64,000 nt of DNA from Collinsella sp. (GCA_019425015.1 JAHYYJ010000008.1:63889-127888); one strand, 5' to 3'; shown: positions 1 through 11,657, counted from the first letter of the stretch. Translations and numbers: made by a program. The notes: generated by a model from the sequence alone, not told the origin.

Positions 1-1414
1 CCTCTGCTTGGTTGAATCCAATGGCTTTGATGGTGAAGGTGAACTCGGGGATGGTGTTATAGCCGGCGAGCGTATGGGTCTCCTTGACGGTGTAGGTGCC
101 GGCATCGAGGCCCTTGACGTTAATCTCGCCGGAGTCGGTGGTCGTGAACTCATAAGCCTCAGTACCGAGGGAGCCATTCTCCTGGACATACATGTCCTTG
201 GATGCAATATCGTCGGGATCAGTGGCACGGATGGTGAACTTTACGCCCTTAAGTATCTTATTCTCATCCGTCGCGTCCTTCTTGACGAGCTTGAGCGCAT
301 AGGTGTAGTCGCGCACGGTGTCGGGCACAGACTCACCCCGGGAATCGTGGCCAGGGTTGTTGGAGTAGATGAGCTTGACGGTGTTGGAGTTGCCCGTGCC
401 ACCGACAACGACATGCTGGGACTTATTCGGGTCGAGCTTGGCGCTGTACGTGACAACGACCCTTGTATGCTCGCCGACAGTGACGCCGGCCGCCGTGGCG
501 GCAGCCTTAAGATCGTCAAACTTTACGCTCAAGACCGTTCTGCCATTTGAATCGGGATCAGACACGGTCACAGAAGTAGGCGTGATCTGAGTCTCACCAA
601 TCACGGCCTTGACAGTGGACTTATCAACAGTCAAACCGGCAGACAGCTCATCGTGGAACTCATAATAGTAGGTGCTGAACGTGTCGACATTGCTTGCAAC
701 CGTGCCGGTCAGCTTGTACTGAACGGTCTGACCCATCTGGGAGTCCGCCTTGTACTTCCAGTCGTTGTCCGCACCATCGTCCTTGACCTGCTTCGTCACG
801 GTCGGGATGCTCGTCTTCTCGGTAACGACCACTGCGTTGCCGCCCACGACTGCAAAGATCGGCGAGGTACCGGTCTGCTTCTCATTCGCACTGAGCGAGT
901 CGGTATCGGTCATGAACAGGTAGTAGCCAGCGCTCGTAGTGGTGAAAGCGCGACCGGCGGCAAAGGAATCGCCCGTAGCGGTAACACTCTTCTCTACAGC
1001 CAAGGCAATCTTGTTAAGGATGCTGCTCTGCGGCAGACTCGTGGTATCAGTGGTATCAGTGATCTTGGAAAGGTAGTCGGCAACGTCAGAAGCGGTCGAG
1101 TCTAAGGTAATCCCTGGGGCATTATTATCAACAAGCACCTTCAGGACCGCAGTCTCTGCGTCATCACTCGCCCACTCAATGTTGGACGCAACCTTACCGG
1201 ACTTTCCGTCAATAACGTCAGCCTTAAAAATCTGATACGCCTTGAACGAAGTGGAGTCATTGTCCACGGACTTGTTAATCGTGAGCGAATAGCTGGGGGC
1301 AGCACCCTCCGCAGCAAACGCCATCGTGACTGTCGCCATCACGCCGCCGAAGCTCAGGGCTGCGGTGAGGCCGGCGGTTACTGCCAGGCGTGCGATGTTC
1401 TTGGTTGTTTTCAT
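1..1414 (-). CDS. Sortase-type fimbrial (isopeptide-forming) pilin, 3' end outside window
   Basis: The reading frame stays open from an ATG at 1414 to the window edge, about 471 codons. The N terminus is a signal peptide (MKTTKNIARLAVTAG, then an Ala-rich stretch ending AFAAEG). Next come a segment related to the N domain of the neighbouring pilin (SFKAYQIFKADVIDGK), a fimbrial D2-like isopeptide domain (TVTKQVKDDG, YYYEFHDELSAGL) and, near the edge, a Cna-B/SpaA-like domain (LKGVKFTIRA, GTYTVKETHTLAGY). Lys, Asp and Glu residues in these motifs are the expected isopeptide partners. The LPXTG sorting signal would lie beyond the window. A purine-rich AGAAAGAGG lies just upstream of the ATG. 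It is third in a pilus operon and, by size and order, probably a shaft pilin; a sortase gene would be expected further downstream. Confidence 0.85.
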   Translation of the reverse strand, partial: MKTTKNIARLAVTAGLTAALSFGGVMATVTMAFAAEGAAPSYSLTINKSVDNDSTSFKAYQIFKADVIDGKSGKVASNIEWASDDAETAVLKVLVDNNAPGITLDSTASDVADYLSKITDTTDTTSLPQSSILNKIALAVEKSVTATGDSFAAGRAFTTTSAGYYLFMTDTDSLSANEKQTGTSPIFAVVGGNAVVVTEKTSIPTVTKQVKDDGADNDWKYKADSQMGQTVQYKLTGTVASNVDTFSTYYYEFHDELSAGLTVDKSTVKAVIGETQITPTSVTVSDPDSNGRTVLSVKFDDLKAAATAAGVTVGEHTRVVVTYSAKLDPNKSQHVVVGGTGNSNTVKLIYSNNPGHDSRGESVPDTVRDYTYALKLVKKDATDENKILKGVKFTIRATDPDDIASKDMYVQENGSLGTEAYEFTTTDSGEINVKGLDAGTYTVKETHTLAGYNTIPEFTFTIKAIGFNQAE

Positions 1415-1532
1415 GTTGGGACCTCTTTCTTGGAGGTTGCTTTAATTCTCGTCATCACCAAAAGTCAGCAGGCTCATTTCCCTGCGCTCTAATCGCTACG
1501 GAGGTAGTACGCCACTGAGCAAGGGGGGGCAA

Positions 1533-3188
1533 TTATTTATCATGGCGACCTCCTCCCCGCTTGATGACGAGCGCGACGACAATAGCCACTACTCCGATGA
1601 CGGCCAAAGCCGTTACCAACACCAACGTTCTATCTCCCGTCGAGGGCATAAAGCCTCGACTCACTTCGTTACTTGGGGTGTTAAGCACCGACAACTCGAC
1701 TAAACCCTTCCCGGCATCGGCGGCATCAACTCGCAGAGGGCTTTCGGCCGATACGGTCACCTTAGGCTTGGCGGCCGCCACCTGGTCGACATCCAGGCCC
1801 TCGGCCTTGACCGTCACGCAGCACGTGCCCTCAAAGGCGGTGTAGCCCTTGGGCGCCTTGAGCTCGCGGACCTCCAGCTTGCCCGAGTCCACGCCCGAGA
1901 CGGTCACGCGGCCGTCCTCGCCCGTGGTGACGGTGGCCTTGCCCTCCGCATCCCACGTGCCATCGGCCGCTAGCGTGCGGCCGCGGTCGTCGGCGATGCT
2001 CAGGACCGCCCCGGCAAGCGGCTTGTCGCCGTCGCTGCCGCGCTTGGTGAGCGCGAGATCCCAGGTGTAGGCGCACGCATCATCGCTCGGCGTGCGAGTG
2101 AAGCCGGCATCGCTGAACTGGTCGGCAAAGGGAGAGCGCGGGTAACGCAGGTAGACCTCGTTGGGGTTGCCCTTCGCGATGCCGTGGTTGCACGCGCTGT
2201 TGAGCGGCGCGTTGTACACGGCGACCACGCGGGCGCCCGCGGTGAAGGCGTCGGCCCCGCCGAGCGCGGCGATGAGGTCGCCGGTACGCACGGTGAAGGT
2301 TCCGTCAACCGCTACCTTGGTGGCGCACTGGGCCGTGATGTCGGTCCAGCCCTTCGCGGGCTCGGTGTCGGCTCGGCCGTCCTTGCCGGTCTGGACGGCG
2401 TCGAAGCCACCGTCCGCGCCCGCCGCCACGTACACGCGCATGCTCGCGGCCACCTTGGAGGGGTCGAGCCCCGCGCTCATGGTGTCGACGAACCGCACCG
2501 CGTAGGTGTCGTAGGCCGTGAGCCCCGCCGGGACCGTGGCAGAGAGGCGCCAGTACAGGTCGTCGGCGACCGTGGCGTCGGCGGCCTTCTGCCATGCGGC
2601 GGTGCTGTCCTCCAGCACGTGCTTGGCCACCTTGGGGGTCGCGGCCTTGGGCTTGACGGTGACGGCGCTGCCGCCCACCAGGGCCATGATCGGCGCGGTG
2701 CCGGCCTCGCCCTGGGCGATGGCGTCGTCGTCGGCGACGATGAGCCAGTAGCCGCAGGGCAGCTCGGCCGCCGTGCCCGCGTTGAGGGCCGCGAGCTCGG
2801 CGCCAGAGCTCTGGAGGGAACGAGCGAGCTGCGCGCTCAGCGCGCTCGTAAGGTGGGAATCGGTGTTGAGCCACTCGGCAGCTTCCTGCGCGGTGGTCTG
2901 GGAATTGGGCATGCCGGCGCTGTGCAGCACAGGCAGCGCGGCGTCGCGCACGGCGTCGCTTGCCCAGGCGAGGTCGGTGGCGATCTTGGCGTCGCTGTCG
3001 CCGTCGACGACGTTGGCGCTAAAGATCTGGTAGGCGTCGTAGCTGCGCGCCACGGTGCCGCTCACCGTGATGGAACCGGTCGAGGTCGGCGCGGCCTGCG
3101 CGGATGCGGGGAACACAACCGCGCAGGTGCCGATCAGGAGGGTAAGCAGCGCAAACAAGATCGGGAAGGAGCAAACTTTCTTATTCAC
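1533..3188 (-). CDS. LPXTG-like pilin with Cna-B domain
   Basis: This is a 551-residue pilin. The GTG at 3188 is chosen because GGGAGGT lies just upstream and it overlaps the preceding gene's stop by 8 bp, which suggests translational coupling; a longer upstream reading lacks a signal peptide at its start. In order: signal peptide (VNKKVCSFPILFALLTLL...), a domain paralogous to the next pilin (SYDAYQIFSANVVDGD), a D2-like fimbrial domain (VAKHVLEDS, VRFVDTMSAGL), a Cna-B-like fold (LALTKRGSDGDKPLAGAVL, LEVRELKAPKGY), then the sorting signal MPSTGDRT, a hydrophobic helix and a KRGGGRHDK tail. MPSTG is a variant of LPXTG. It sits between the tip adhesin and a third pilin, so a basal or minor pilin role is plausible but not shown. 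Confidence 0.85.
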   Translation of the reverse strand: MNKKVCSFPILFALLTLLIGTCAVVFPASAQAAPTSTGSITVSGTVARSYDAYQIFSANVVDGDSDAKIATDLAWASDAVRDAALPVLHSAGMPNSQTTAQEAAEWLNTDSHLTSALSAQLARSLQSSGAELAALNAGTAAELPCGYWLIVADDDAIAQGEAGTAPIMALVGGSAVTVKPKAATPKVAKHVLEDSTAAWQKAADATVADDLYWRLSATVPAGLTAYDTYAVRFVDTMSAGLDPSKVAASMRVYVAAGADGGFDAVQTGKDGRADTEPAKGWTDITAQCATKVAVDGTFTVRTGDLIAALGGADAFTAGARVVAVYNAPLNSACNHGIAKGNPNEVYLRYPRSPFADQFSDAGFTRTPSDDACAYTWDLALTKRGSDGDKPLAGAVLSIADDRGRTLAADGTWDAEGKATVTTGEDGRVTVSGVDSGKLEVRELKAPKGYTAFEGTCCVTVKAEGLDVDQVAAAKPKVTVSAESPLRVDAADAGKGLVELSVLNTPSNEVSRGFMPSTGDRTLVLVTALAVIGVVAIVVALVIKRGGGRHDK

Positions 3189-6100
3189 GACGCTTACCTC
3201 CCTTCGCATTCGCCTTGCGACGAATGTGCATCCAGGCCGCAGCAGCGCAAAGCACCACCGCGCCGGCAAGGTACGTCAGAGTGACGCCCGACATACCAGA
3301 AAGGGGCAAAGAGGTGGAGTAGGTGTTGGTGAAGGTGGGGGTGGGAATGGCGGTTGGGCCCGCGCCGGCGGATGGGACTTCGATGCCCCGCCCGTTCTCG
3401 CCCAGGGCGTTGCCCATGTCGTCCTTCATCTGGGTGACCGTGGTGGAGGTGATGAGGCCGGTGTACTTGCCGGCCCCATTCAGCTCAGCCTTCACCGTGA
3501 CGGCAACCTGGTACTCGGCCTTGGAGTAGCGGAGCTTGTCGATGGCACCGGTGGTAGGCTCAACCTCCTTCACCGTGTAGGTGTAGGTCCTGGCGTAGTC
3601 ACCCACCTCACCGGGGGCATCGGACAGGTGCGACTTGTTGAACGTCATGGCGCCAAAGGTCGCCGTGATGTTGTTGAGCTTGGCGGCGTCGGTCTCCCCT
3701 GCCTTTGGGGCAACAGAAATCTTGGGTGCTTCGGGCGCTTCGGGCATGGGGGCTTTGGCTGCATAGTCACCCGTAGCCACAATGCTGAACTCGAACGGCA
3801 CATAGTTGTCGTCAGCATCCTTCGGCCAATCCGTATTGCGAACGGATTTGGTCACCGGGATCTTCACGGACGTAGCACTGCACTTGTCGGAGATGTACGT
3901 AGTGCCACTATCGATGCTCGACTGCTCGTTCTCTTTCCACGTAATGGAGCCGTTTGTGCTGTCCACCGTGAACTTGTAGGTGTTCTTGTTCAGTTCGTAG
4001 CCAAACGGAGCCTGGGTCTCAACAAGCGTGTACGTGCCCGGCAGCAGGCCCTCGAGCTTGAACTTGCCAGGCGCGGTGTCGGTGTCTACCCACGTGGTAT
4101 CGCTCGAAGTCGACTGGTCGCTCACCTGATCTCTCACGGTCCAGAACTGGTTAACGGCCGCACCATCGGCGTCATTAGTCTTGGTGAGTTTCCACTCAGA
4201 ACCAGCCAAAGGAGTGTGTTTTGTGTCGCCCTCCCCCACCTTGGTCCAAGACACCGTACCGGTGATGATCTTGGTGTTGGGAATGGCACCTGTGGGGTTA
4301 TTCTCGAACGGAACATTTTTGCCGTTCTCATCCACGTAACCCTGAACGTAGTTCGGCTTCTCGCCAGTATTGTTCATAGTGGCATAGTAGATGGTGTCTG
4401 ACTTCTGGTAGCCAGCCGGCGCCGTCTCCTCTTTGATGTAATACGTGAAGTAGTTGGTATCGTTGGAATTGCCGATGTTTGCCTTCTGGTTCAGATAGTT
4501 GAACTGAAGCTTGCCATCACCCGAAGCGTAATCATTTGCGCCACCGTCAGTCACCGTCACGATAGCGTCCTTGCCCGCGACAGCATTCTCGACAGAACCA
4601 TAGATAGCCCACGAGGAACCAGGAAGCGACGTGTTGCCGTTCGCCGCATCGACCTTGCTCCACGCAACGGCGGAGCCGTCGGGCGTATACGACCCAGACC
4701 ACGGGAAGTTGTGACGCTCCTGATCCATATCGATGACGGAAGCCGAGTTACCCTCACCAAATGCTGCGGCAACCTTCGGGCTGTTCATTGAGAAATCGAC
4801 GCCCACATAAACGCGGCCGTTGGTAGTCACATGGTCGTCGAAACTTCCGTTGGGAACGAGAATCGATCCGATCATAGCCGCCGCAGGATCGTCGTCAGTC
4901 CACTTGGCACCGGTGGCTGTGCCGCCGTATCCCCAGTCCGCGCGGTTTTCTCCCGCGATGCCGCCTCGAATGGTAAGGCTTTGCGTATTGACAAAGTTCC
5001 ACATGATGGACTGGGAAGCCGTCGCGTATGCCTCGCCCAGCTCCTTGCCGGAATATTGAGTTTCGTAACCACGCGAAATCTCGGTACCGTTCCACCAAAA
5101 GCGCCAGCCATTGTGAAACTCAATATTCGAAGATCCGGTAACGTTCACAACAACCGAGGCGCCCTTGGGAATGCCCTCGAATGCGAAATCAACGCCACGA
5201 TAATACTCGTTGTTGTATGTATTGCTCAGCTGAGAAGCATCGATGGTGAACACCTGCTGCATAGAGGTGTTGTCGCCCTTAAACGTGATAAGACGCTCGC
5301 TATTCTTGAATTGCTTACCATTGAGCGACGTATCGGCGCAGTCCGAATATATGGTCTTATGCGACTCATCAAACACCAGGCCATAATTACAATCCGTCTT
5401 GTCGTACTTGTTGATTACGTAGTTGTTGTGATTGCTCGCGAAACCAACCTCGAGCGTGCCGGTATTTGCAAACGAGTTGAGCTGTTTCGATAGCTTCGAG
5501 AGGTACCCATCTTCACCGTTGTAGCTCGAATAATCGTTATTGTTGACATTAGTCAAATCAACAGTTTGATTGAACAGGTTGCTTTCCTGAGAGTTCTTGC
5601 CCTCGTACCAATTACCCTGCGTTGTCACCACGGATTGGCGTTCATTGTTATCGCGCCAGTATGTGATGGGGCCTGCGATCTGCGCAGTGTAGGCAAAGCC
5701 GGAAGGAGTCGCGCCCTCAGAAGATTTCTGCCGTCCGACCCAAGCGCCTTTCTTCCAAGCGCCAACGGTAGTCGTCTCCGGCGAGTCGCCGCTATAACCA
5801 ACGCTCATCTTGGTGATCGCACTTTTAATTCCGGCCACCGCAAGCACGGTGCTGCCGGCGACAGGACGGAACTGGGAACCAAAACCAACGGTGCCAAAGC
5901 GGAAACCAGCACCAATTGATTGATAGGGCCAGCTCTCTTTGACTGGATTCATGGCAAGCTTGCCACGGACCAAGGTAAGGCCCTCCGCCTCAGCGGCATA
6001 TGAGCCGGTGGGGGCGTTCTCCGCATCAAGATTACTAGTGTCGCTCGGCTTACCACCGATGTACATGTCGCGGCCGACGTAGGTGGCCACGCCGGGATCG

Positions 6101-6497
6101 GGGGTGGAGACATCGATATTCGTACCGATACCGATAGACGTGGGGACATAAATTCCCTTCTCCACGGTGGCCGTCGCTCTCGCTGAAGCCGCATTCGCAC
6201 TCTGAGCCTGCTCAGCACTATTTGAAGAGCCAGCCTCGCCGCCATTGGTCTCGTCGCTATTCTGGTTTTCGGCATCCTCGCTGGTGTTATCTACAGCAGC
6301 GGACTCACTTGAGGAACCCCCCCCATTACAGTTTCCTCGGTAGAAACTGTCTGGACGTCGTTGGCGATGGCCTGCGAGATCGGGGGCATGACGAGCGACA
6401 GTACCAGGCTCAACACGGAGGCTCCGCACAAAACGCCTGCCAGCACACGGCGCGTCGCTTTATTACTCTGCTTAGATTTGTCCGAATTCGCTTTCAT
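3181..6497 (-). CDS. Large choice-of-anchor-A pilus tip adhesin, frameshifted at a poly-G tract
   Basis: The first gene of the pilus operon. The natural start is the ATG at 6497 (GGGGAGGAG upstream), giving the signal peptide MKANSDKSKQSNKATRR plus a long hydrophobic stretch. This frame hits a stop near 6290, shortly after eight consecutive G on the coding strand (6317-6324). The rest, more than 1,040 residues, continues in another frame. Nine or six G would rejoin them into about 1,105 or 1,104 residues. After the join: a Ser/Asn/Glu-rich linker; a choice-of-anchor-A type adhesin domain (GSILVPNGSF, NGRVYVGVDFSMN); two SpaA/Cna-B-like domains (GSSWAIYGS, PLAGSEWKLTKT, YTLVETQAPFGYELN); a Spy0128-like pilin domain (YTYTVKEVEP); LPLSG, a hydrophobic helix and a basic tail. 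Base composition looks less GC-rich than flanking genes. It is either a phase-variable adhesin caught 'off', a recent null, or an indel error. Confidence 0.8.
6317..6324 (-). repeat. Homopolymer tract (8 G on coding strand) in adhesin gene
   Basis: Eight C on the plus strand, read as eight G in the adhesin message about 58 codons after its start, exactly where the signal-peptide frame and the adhesin frame part. Changing the run to nine or six restores one open frame. Such tracts near the 5' end of surface genes are typical slipped-strand contingency loci. Confidence 0.85.
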
Positions 6498-6586
6498 CGA
6501 TGTCTCCTCCCCAAGAGACCGCGATCTTGCTCTTTCACCATCAAACGTATCTGCGCAATCTGTAATTGCGCTCGTTTAGTAATGCA

Positions 6587-6616
6587 ATTATAACGATTGT
6601 TTAAACATCTGAGCAA
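6587..6616 (-). promoter_or_regulatory. Candidate promoter of pilus operon
   Basis: On the minus strand TTGCTC and a perfect TATAAT are separated by 18 bp, about 90 bp upstream of the adhesin ATG at 6497, inside AT-rich intergenic DNA. Prediction by eye only. Confidence 0.5.
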
Positions 6617-6953
6617 CAAAACCGATATTTTTGTAGCGAGTTCTCAATTCTCTTGACATTTGCTCAGATTTACCTTCGTTTATTCGCTATCTATTTTTTG
6701 TTTCTGCTGGTAATTTAGTTGCGTATTATTTTTTAATGGCATTAGATTTATTTGCACAACATTTTGCTCAAGAGCAAACATCCTGTGAACGGTCGAAAAT
6801 CGACCGTGAGCGGTAGGTCATTAACCGGAATGAATATCCTACCAAACTGATGAGAATATCTTTAACCCATCGGTAGTTAGAAGCGTGATGTTCAGACAAC
6901 TATATTTGAATTTTCGCGCAGATTTTAGGCATCATTTCGCCCAAATCGCCTGA
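6617..6953. other. AT-rich intergenic stretch upstream of pilus operon
   Basis: This part of the roughly 500-bp gap holds no convincing gene. It is strikingly AT-rich for this genome, with T-runs around 6690-6770. Apart from the small hairpin at 6786-6813 nothing further was recognised. It may carry upstream regulatory sites for the pilus operon. Confidence 0.4.
6786..6813. repeat. 28-nt hairpin repeat, TGAACGG family, copy 1
   Basis: TGAACGGTCG, AAAA, then a complementary CGACCGTGAGCGG. Similar 28-nt hairpins in the same orientation occur at 14224-14251, 46406-46433 and 51355-51382, always between genes. Function unknown. Confidence 0.55.
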
Positions 6954-6990
6954 GGCCACCGCAAAAAAGCCTGCCCCTTCTGCGGTGGCC
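6954..6990. terminator. Hairpin 3' of HAD phosphatase gene
   Basis: A perfect 10-bp stem, GGCCACCGCA with TGCGGTGGCC, around a loop containing the CCTGCCCC core seen in the genome's CCACCACAAAGG repeat family. It lies 6 bp after the stop of the phosphatase gene. No clear T-run follows on the minus strand, so it may be a repeat element rather than an intrinsic terminator. Confidence 0.5.
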
Positions 6991-6995
6991 CCCCG

Positions 6996-7817
6996 CTACA
7001 GCAAGTGTTCCTCGATAAAGATCGCGATGCCGTCTTTGTCGTTACTGGCGGTTACAAAGTCGGCGGCGGAGCGGGTGGCATCGCTGCCGTTTGCCATGGC
7101 CACGCCCACGCCGGCGTCGGCCACCATGCAGGTGTCGTTATCGGCATCGCCAAACACGCAGATGTTCTGGAGCTCCATGTCGTTGAGCTCCGCCACGCGC
7201 ACAAGGCCGCGCGTCTTGGACACGCGCGGATCCATGAACTCGTAGAGCCGCTGCGTGGTTTGCAGAGCCGCCGCCTTAACAGTGTTATCGGCAAACGTCG
7301 ACGCCCGCTCAATCACCCGCGGCATTACCTCGGGCGCCATGGTAAACATCACCTTGGGCTGCGGCTCGCGCAAAAACTCGGCAAAATCGACCACCTGGTA
7401 GGGCACGCCGTCGACGCGCGACAGGTGCTCGACGCACGCGTTGCTCTCGGGCACGTAGAACACGCCGTCTCGGGGGCAGACGGGCGTTGCCGGAAGGTCC
7501 GACATGTGCTTGCAGATGCGCGCGATGGTCTCGCCCGGCAGCGGATAGCTCAGCTCGTTGATGTCGTGTGCGCGGTCGATGACCTCGGCGCCACCGCAGC
7601 CCACGAGCAAGTCTACCAGGCCTTCGATGCCCCAGAGCTCGTACATGGCCTCGGTCGCGTGGGCGTCGCGCCCGGTGCACAGGCCAAAGAGCACGCCGCG
7701 CTCGCGCAGGGCGCGGATCGCCACCACGGTGCGCGGGGACACCGTGTGCTGGCTCGTGAGCAGCGTGCCATCGATATCGCAGAACACGGCTTTGATGTGG
7801 CTGAAGGTGGTGTCCAT
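6996..7817 (-). CDS. Cof-type HAD-superfamily phosphatase
   Basis: A 273-residue cytoplasmic HAD hydrolase of the Cof (class IIB) type, which usually dephosphorylates sugar phosphates or other small phosphates. Motif I is CDIDGTLLTS near residue 13, with catalytic Asp and the following D-G-T; motif II is around LCTGRD; the late GDADND is the Mg2+-binding motif IV. Length is normal for the family. The ATG at 7817 gives the HAD motif at the expected distance. It is a monocistronic-looking minus-strand gene between the pilus operon and an MFS gene, separated from the latter by two palindromic repeats. The substrate cannot be deduced. Confidence 0.85.
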   Translation of the reverse strand: MDTTFSHIKAVFCDIDGTLLTSQHTVSPRTVVAIRALRERGVLFGLCTGRDAHATEAMYELWGIEGLVDLLVGCGGAEVIDRAHDINELSYPLPGETIARICKHMSDLPATPVCPRDGVFYVPESNACVEHLSRVDGVPYQVVDFAEFLREPQPKVMFTMAPEVMPRVIERASTFADNTVKAAALQTTQRLYEFMDPRVSKTRGLVRVAELNDMELQNICVFGDADNDTCMVADAGVGVAMANGSDATRSAADFVTASNDKDGIAIFIEEHLL

Positions 7818-7907
7818 GGGGGCCTTTCTGGGTTGTGCGGCGGTGTGGGGTGTATTCGTGAACGGCGTACATGGTATACCAAGGCGCAGGCGCGGCCTGC
7901 CAAAGCA

Positions 7908-7943
7908 AAAACCACCACAAAGGTGCCTGGCCCCTTTGTGGCG
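7908..7943. repeat. CCACCACAAAGG palindrome family, copy 1
   Basis: ACCACCACAAAGG, core TGCCTGGCC, then CCTTTGTGGCGG: a 36-nt inverted repeat with one mismatch. Near-identical copies at 9495-9531, 14252-14292 and 25496-25533, with degenerate ones at 14966-15007 and related core motifs elsewhere. Confidence 0.8.
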
Positions 7944-7976
7944 GCCGGACTCGCAGGATGGCCTGGCCCGAAGCGC

Positions 7977-8043
7977 AAACCATCACAACATTCGATGTTT
8001 TTCGGCAAAATCGCGATTTTTACCGAATGTTGTGATGGTTTTT
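7977..8043. repeat. CCATCACAACATTCG palindrome family, copy 1
   Basis: A 67-nt inverted repeat: AACCATCACAACATTCG at the left, its complement CGAATGTTGTGATGGTT at the right, around an AT-rich centre. The right end reaches the stop codon of the MFS gene. Two other copies flank the nuclease-like gene at 17631-17690 and 18871-18935; this copy matches them in the opposite orientation. Confidence 0.8.
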
Positions 8044-9322
8044 ACTGCCTTGCGGCACGATCAAAATGCCGGCGTCCAAACAGCAGCAACGCCGCAGGGA
8101 CCGCCGTCACGACCATGCCTGCCCCCACGAGTGTCTGCTGTACGCCAAATGTCGCCGCCAGCCACGGGGCAATCGCCAGCGGCGCCACGCCGGCGAACAT
8201 ATTGCCAAAGCCCATGACCGAGTTCACACGGCCGAGTTGCTCGAGCGGCGCCGTCGTTTGCACGATGGTGTTGTGGAGCGGGTTGACGACACCCCAAGCT
8301 ATGCCCAGGGCGACCTGGCCGACAAGGGCCACACCCACGTACGGCGTCCCCACATAGAGCAGGCTTCCCAGGCCCACGGACATAAGTGCCACGAGCAGCG
8401 TTTTTAGGTTTACCAAGTGCGGCGGCAAGCGGAGCGCGAGCACGGCACCCAGCACCGCGCCCACGCCCGAGGCCGACGAGAGCCAGCCCATCCACTCAAC
8501 ACCGACGTGTAGGACATCACGGTAGAAGAACGACTCCAGCGGGTCGAATGCGCCGTAGCCAAAGTTCGAAAGAAAAATGATGCAGAAAAGTAGCGCGAGG
8601 ACGCTGTTGGTGAAGACTGTCTTGATGCTGGCTGCGAAGGTGGCACGGGCGGACGTGCTGGGGTTGGAGTTTTGTCCCGCACGCTCCCCTTCCTCTGCCG
8701 AATCGGCATCCGCATGCCCGGCGACATGGCTGGTCTGCGGCCTAAAGCCCCAACCGACGACGAACGCCAGCACGGTAAAGAGCATCATGAGCACGAACAC
8801 CGCGCGCGACGACGCAGCCGCCGCGACAAAGCCGCCCAGCGTGGGGCCAACGATAATACTCATATTTGAAAACATGGCGATGGCGGAGTTGATGTCTTTG
8901 AGCTCGACAGGATCGTCGGTGAGGTAGGCCGGATAGGACGTGGCAATGGGCTGGGCGAATCCCATCGTAAAGCCCAGAAACACCGCGCCGAGCAGGACGA
9001 CGCCGGTCGCGCTACCAAAGGCGATGATTGCCGTGCCAGTTGCAAGCGTGCCGACGATGCTCAGCAAGAAATGGCGGCGCGGACCCCAGGCGTCGAGCGC
9101 CGCGCCACCCGCAAAGGACCCTAGGATCACAAATACATTCATAAACAGGACGGCCAGCGATGTCGCGACGACCGAAGCGCCGTCCGCATAGGTAAGCGTT
9201 CCGATGACGCCGATAAAGTAGCTGGTCTGAAAACCGGTGTAGATGAGAAAGCGCATCGCCACCAGGCGCTTAGCCTGCGCGGACAGCGACGATTGAGGCT
9301 TTGAGAAAAGAGAGGCGAGCAT
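8042..9322 (-). CDS. MFS transporter
   Basis: A 426-residue integral membrane protein with about 12 hydrophobic segments. It opens with FLIYTGFQTSYFIGVIGTL and has the MFS loop-type sequence GGAALDAWGPRRHF after the second helix. The ATG at 9322 is preferred over an upstream ATG because AAGGAG lies 5 bp before it. A hydrophilic loop (DADSAEEGERAGQNSNPSTS) separates the two six-helix halves. The family uses proton-coupled transport; an efflux-type substrate is likely given the layout, but nothing in the sequence identifies it. It stands alone, bordered on both sides by palindromic repeats. Confidence 0.8.
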   Translation of the reverse strand: MLASLFSKPQSSLSAQAKRLVAMRFLIYTGFQTSYFIGVIGTLTYADGASVVATSLAVLFMNVFVILGSFAGGAALDAWGPRRHFLLSIVGTLATGTAIIAFGSATGVVLLGAVFLGFTMGFAQPIATSYPAYLTDDPVELKDINSAIAMFSNMSIIVGPTLGGFVAAAASSRAVFVLMMLFTVLAFVVGWGFRPQTSHVAGHADADSAEEGERAGQNSNPSTSARATFAASIKTVFTNSVLALLFCIIFLSNFGYGAFDPLESFFYRDVLHVGVEWMGWLSSASGVGAVLGAVLALRLPPHLVNLKTLLVALMSVGLGSLLYVGTPYVGVALVGQVALGIAWGVVNPLHNTIVQTTAPLEQLGRVNSVMGFGNMFAGVAPLAIAPWLAATFGVQQTLVGAGMVVTAVPAALLLFGRRHFDRAARQ

Positions 9323-9494
9323 GGAGACTCCTTGTTTCATACGAATACGGGCGGTGGGCATTCGCCACCGTCTGTCAAATCAATCTATCCGCATGAAACA
9401 TTAAGGACGCATCAGGACCCTTCTCTCCGTTTTTCGCCCGTCATGAACTACTTGGTAGATTGTAAGGCATGTCCCACACATCTACCAAAGCAAA

Positions 9495-9531
9495 AACCAC
9501 CACAAAGGTGCCTGGCCCCTTTGTGGTGGTT
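9495..9531. repeat. CCACCACAAAGG palindrome family, copy 2
   Basis: A perfect 14-bp-arm inverted repeat (AACCACCACAAAGG and complement) around the core TGCCTGGCC, between the MFS gene and the 3' end of the GH1 gene. The preceding bases (TACCAAAGCAAA) resemble those before copy 1, so the repeated unit is longer than the palindrome. Confidence 0.85.
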
Positions 9532-9558
9532 GCGACGTTTACGCTGGTTGAGACTTGG

Positions 9559-11264
<1,706 letters not shown>

Positions 11265-11397
11265 GAGGCATGTTGCGGGACGCGCACGGACCGACCCATC
11301 GAAACTATGCCGGCTTAAGATATGCGGACGGAGCTGACGGAGACGACGTTTGCCCAGATAAAACCGACCAAAATAAACCTGTCCCTTATTGGCAGGT

Positions 11398-11553
11398 TCA
11401 AAACCATGCCGGTTTACGGGGCAGAACCAGTGCCCCTTGAGCATGCCAGAAACGGCAAGGACAAAACCGCAGGTAGGAGGCTTGTCAGTTTACGGAAAAA
11501 CGGGGTATGGTCAGCACTCACCGTTTCAGCCCCGTAATCCGGCATGGTTTTGA
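11398..11553. repeat. 156-nt long-arm inverted repeat element, copy B
   Basis: The outer 25 bases (11398-11422, TCAAAACCATGCCGG and onward) pair with 11529-11553 with one mismatch. The interior repeats AAAACCGCAGGTAG at 11463-11476, 65 bases from the left end, against 67 in copy A. The arms of A and B differ in sequence but each is self-complementary. Confidence 0.75.
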
Positions 11554-11598
11554 TTTTGGGCAGTCGCTCGGACGAGCGCATGGCATCTAGCCCCTTTG

Positions 11599-11632
11599 AA
11601 AAAAACCGGCGGGGCGCTCCCCCCCGCCGGCT
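11599..11632 (-). terminator. Intrinsic terminator of PTS gene
   Basis: A GC-rich stem (CCGGCGGG with complement) followed on the minus strand by seven T, about 25 bp after the stop of the EIIBC gene. Confidence 0.8.
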
Positions 11633-11657
11633 TGGTACCGAGTCTTTGTCGTTTGGG

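Noticed and set aside
6291..6497. Separate 68-residue secreted peptide gene
   Set aside because: Its signal peptide is better explained as the N terminus of the adhesin cut off by the poly-G frameshift.
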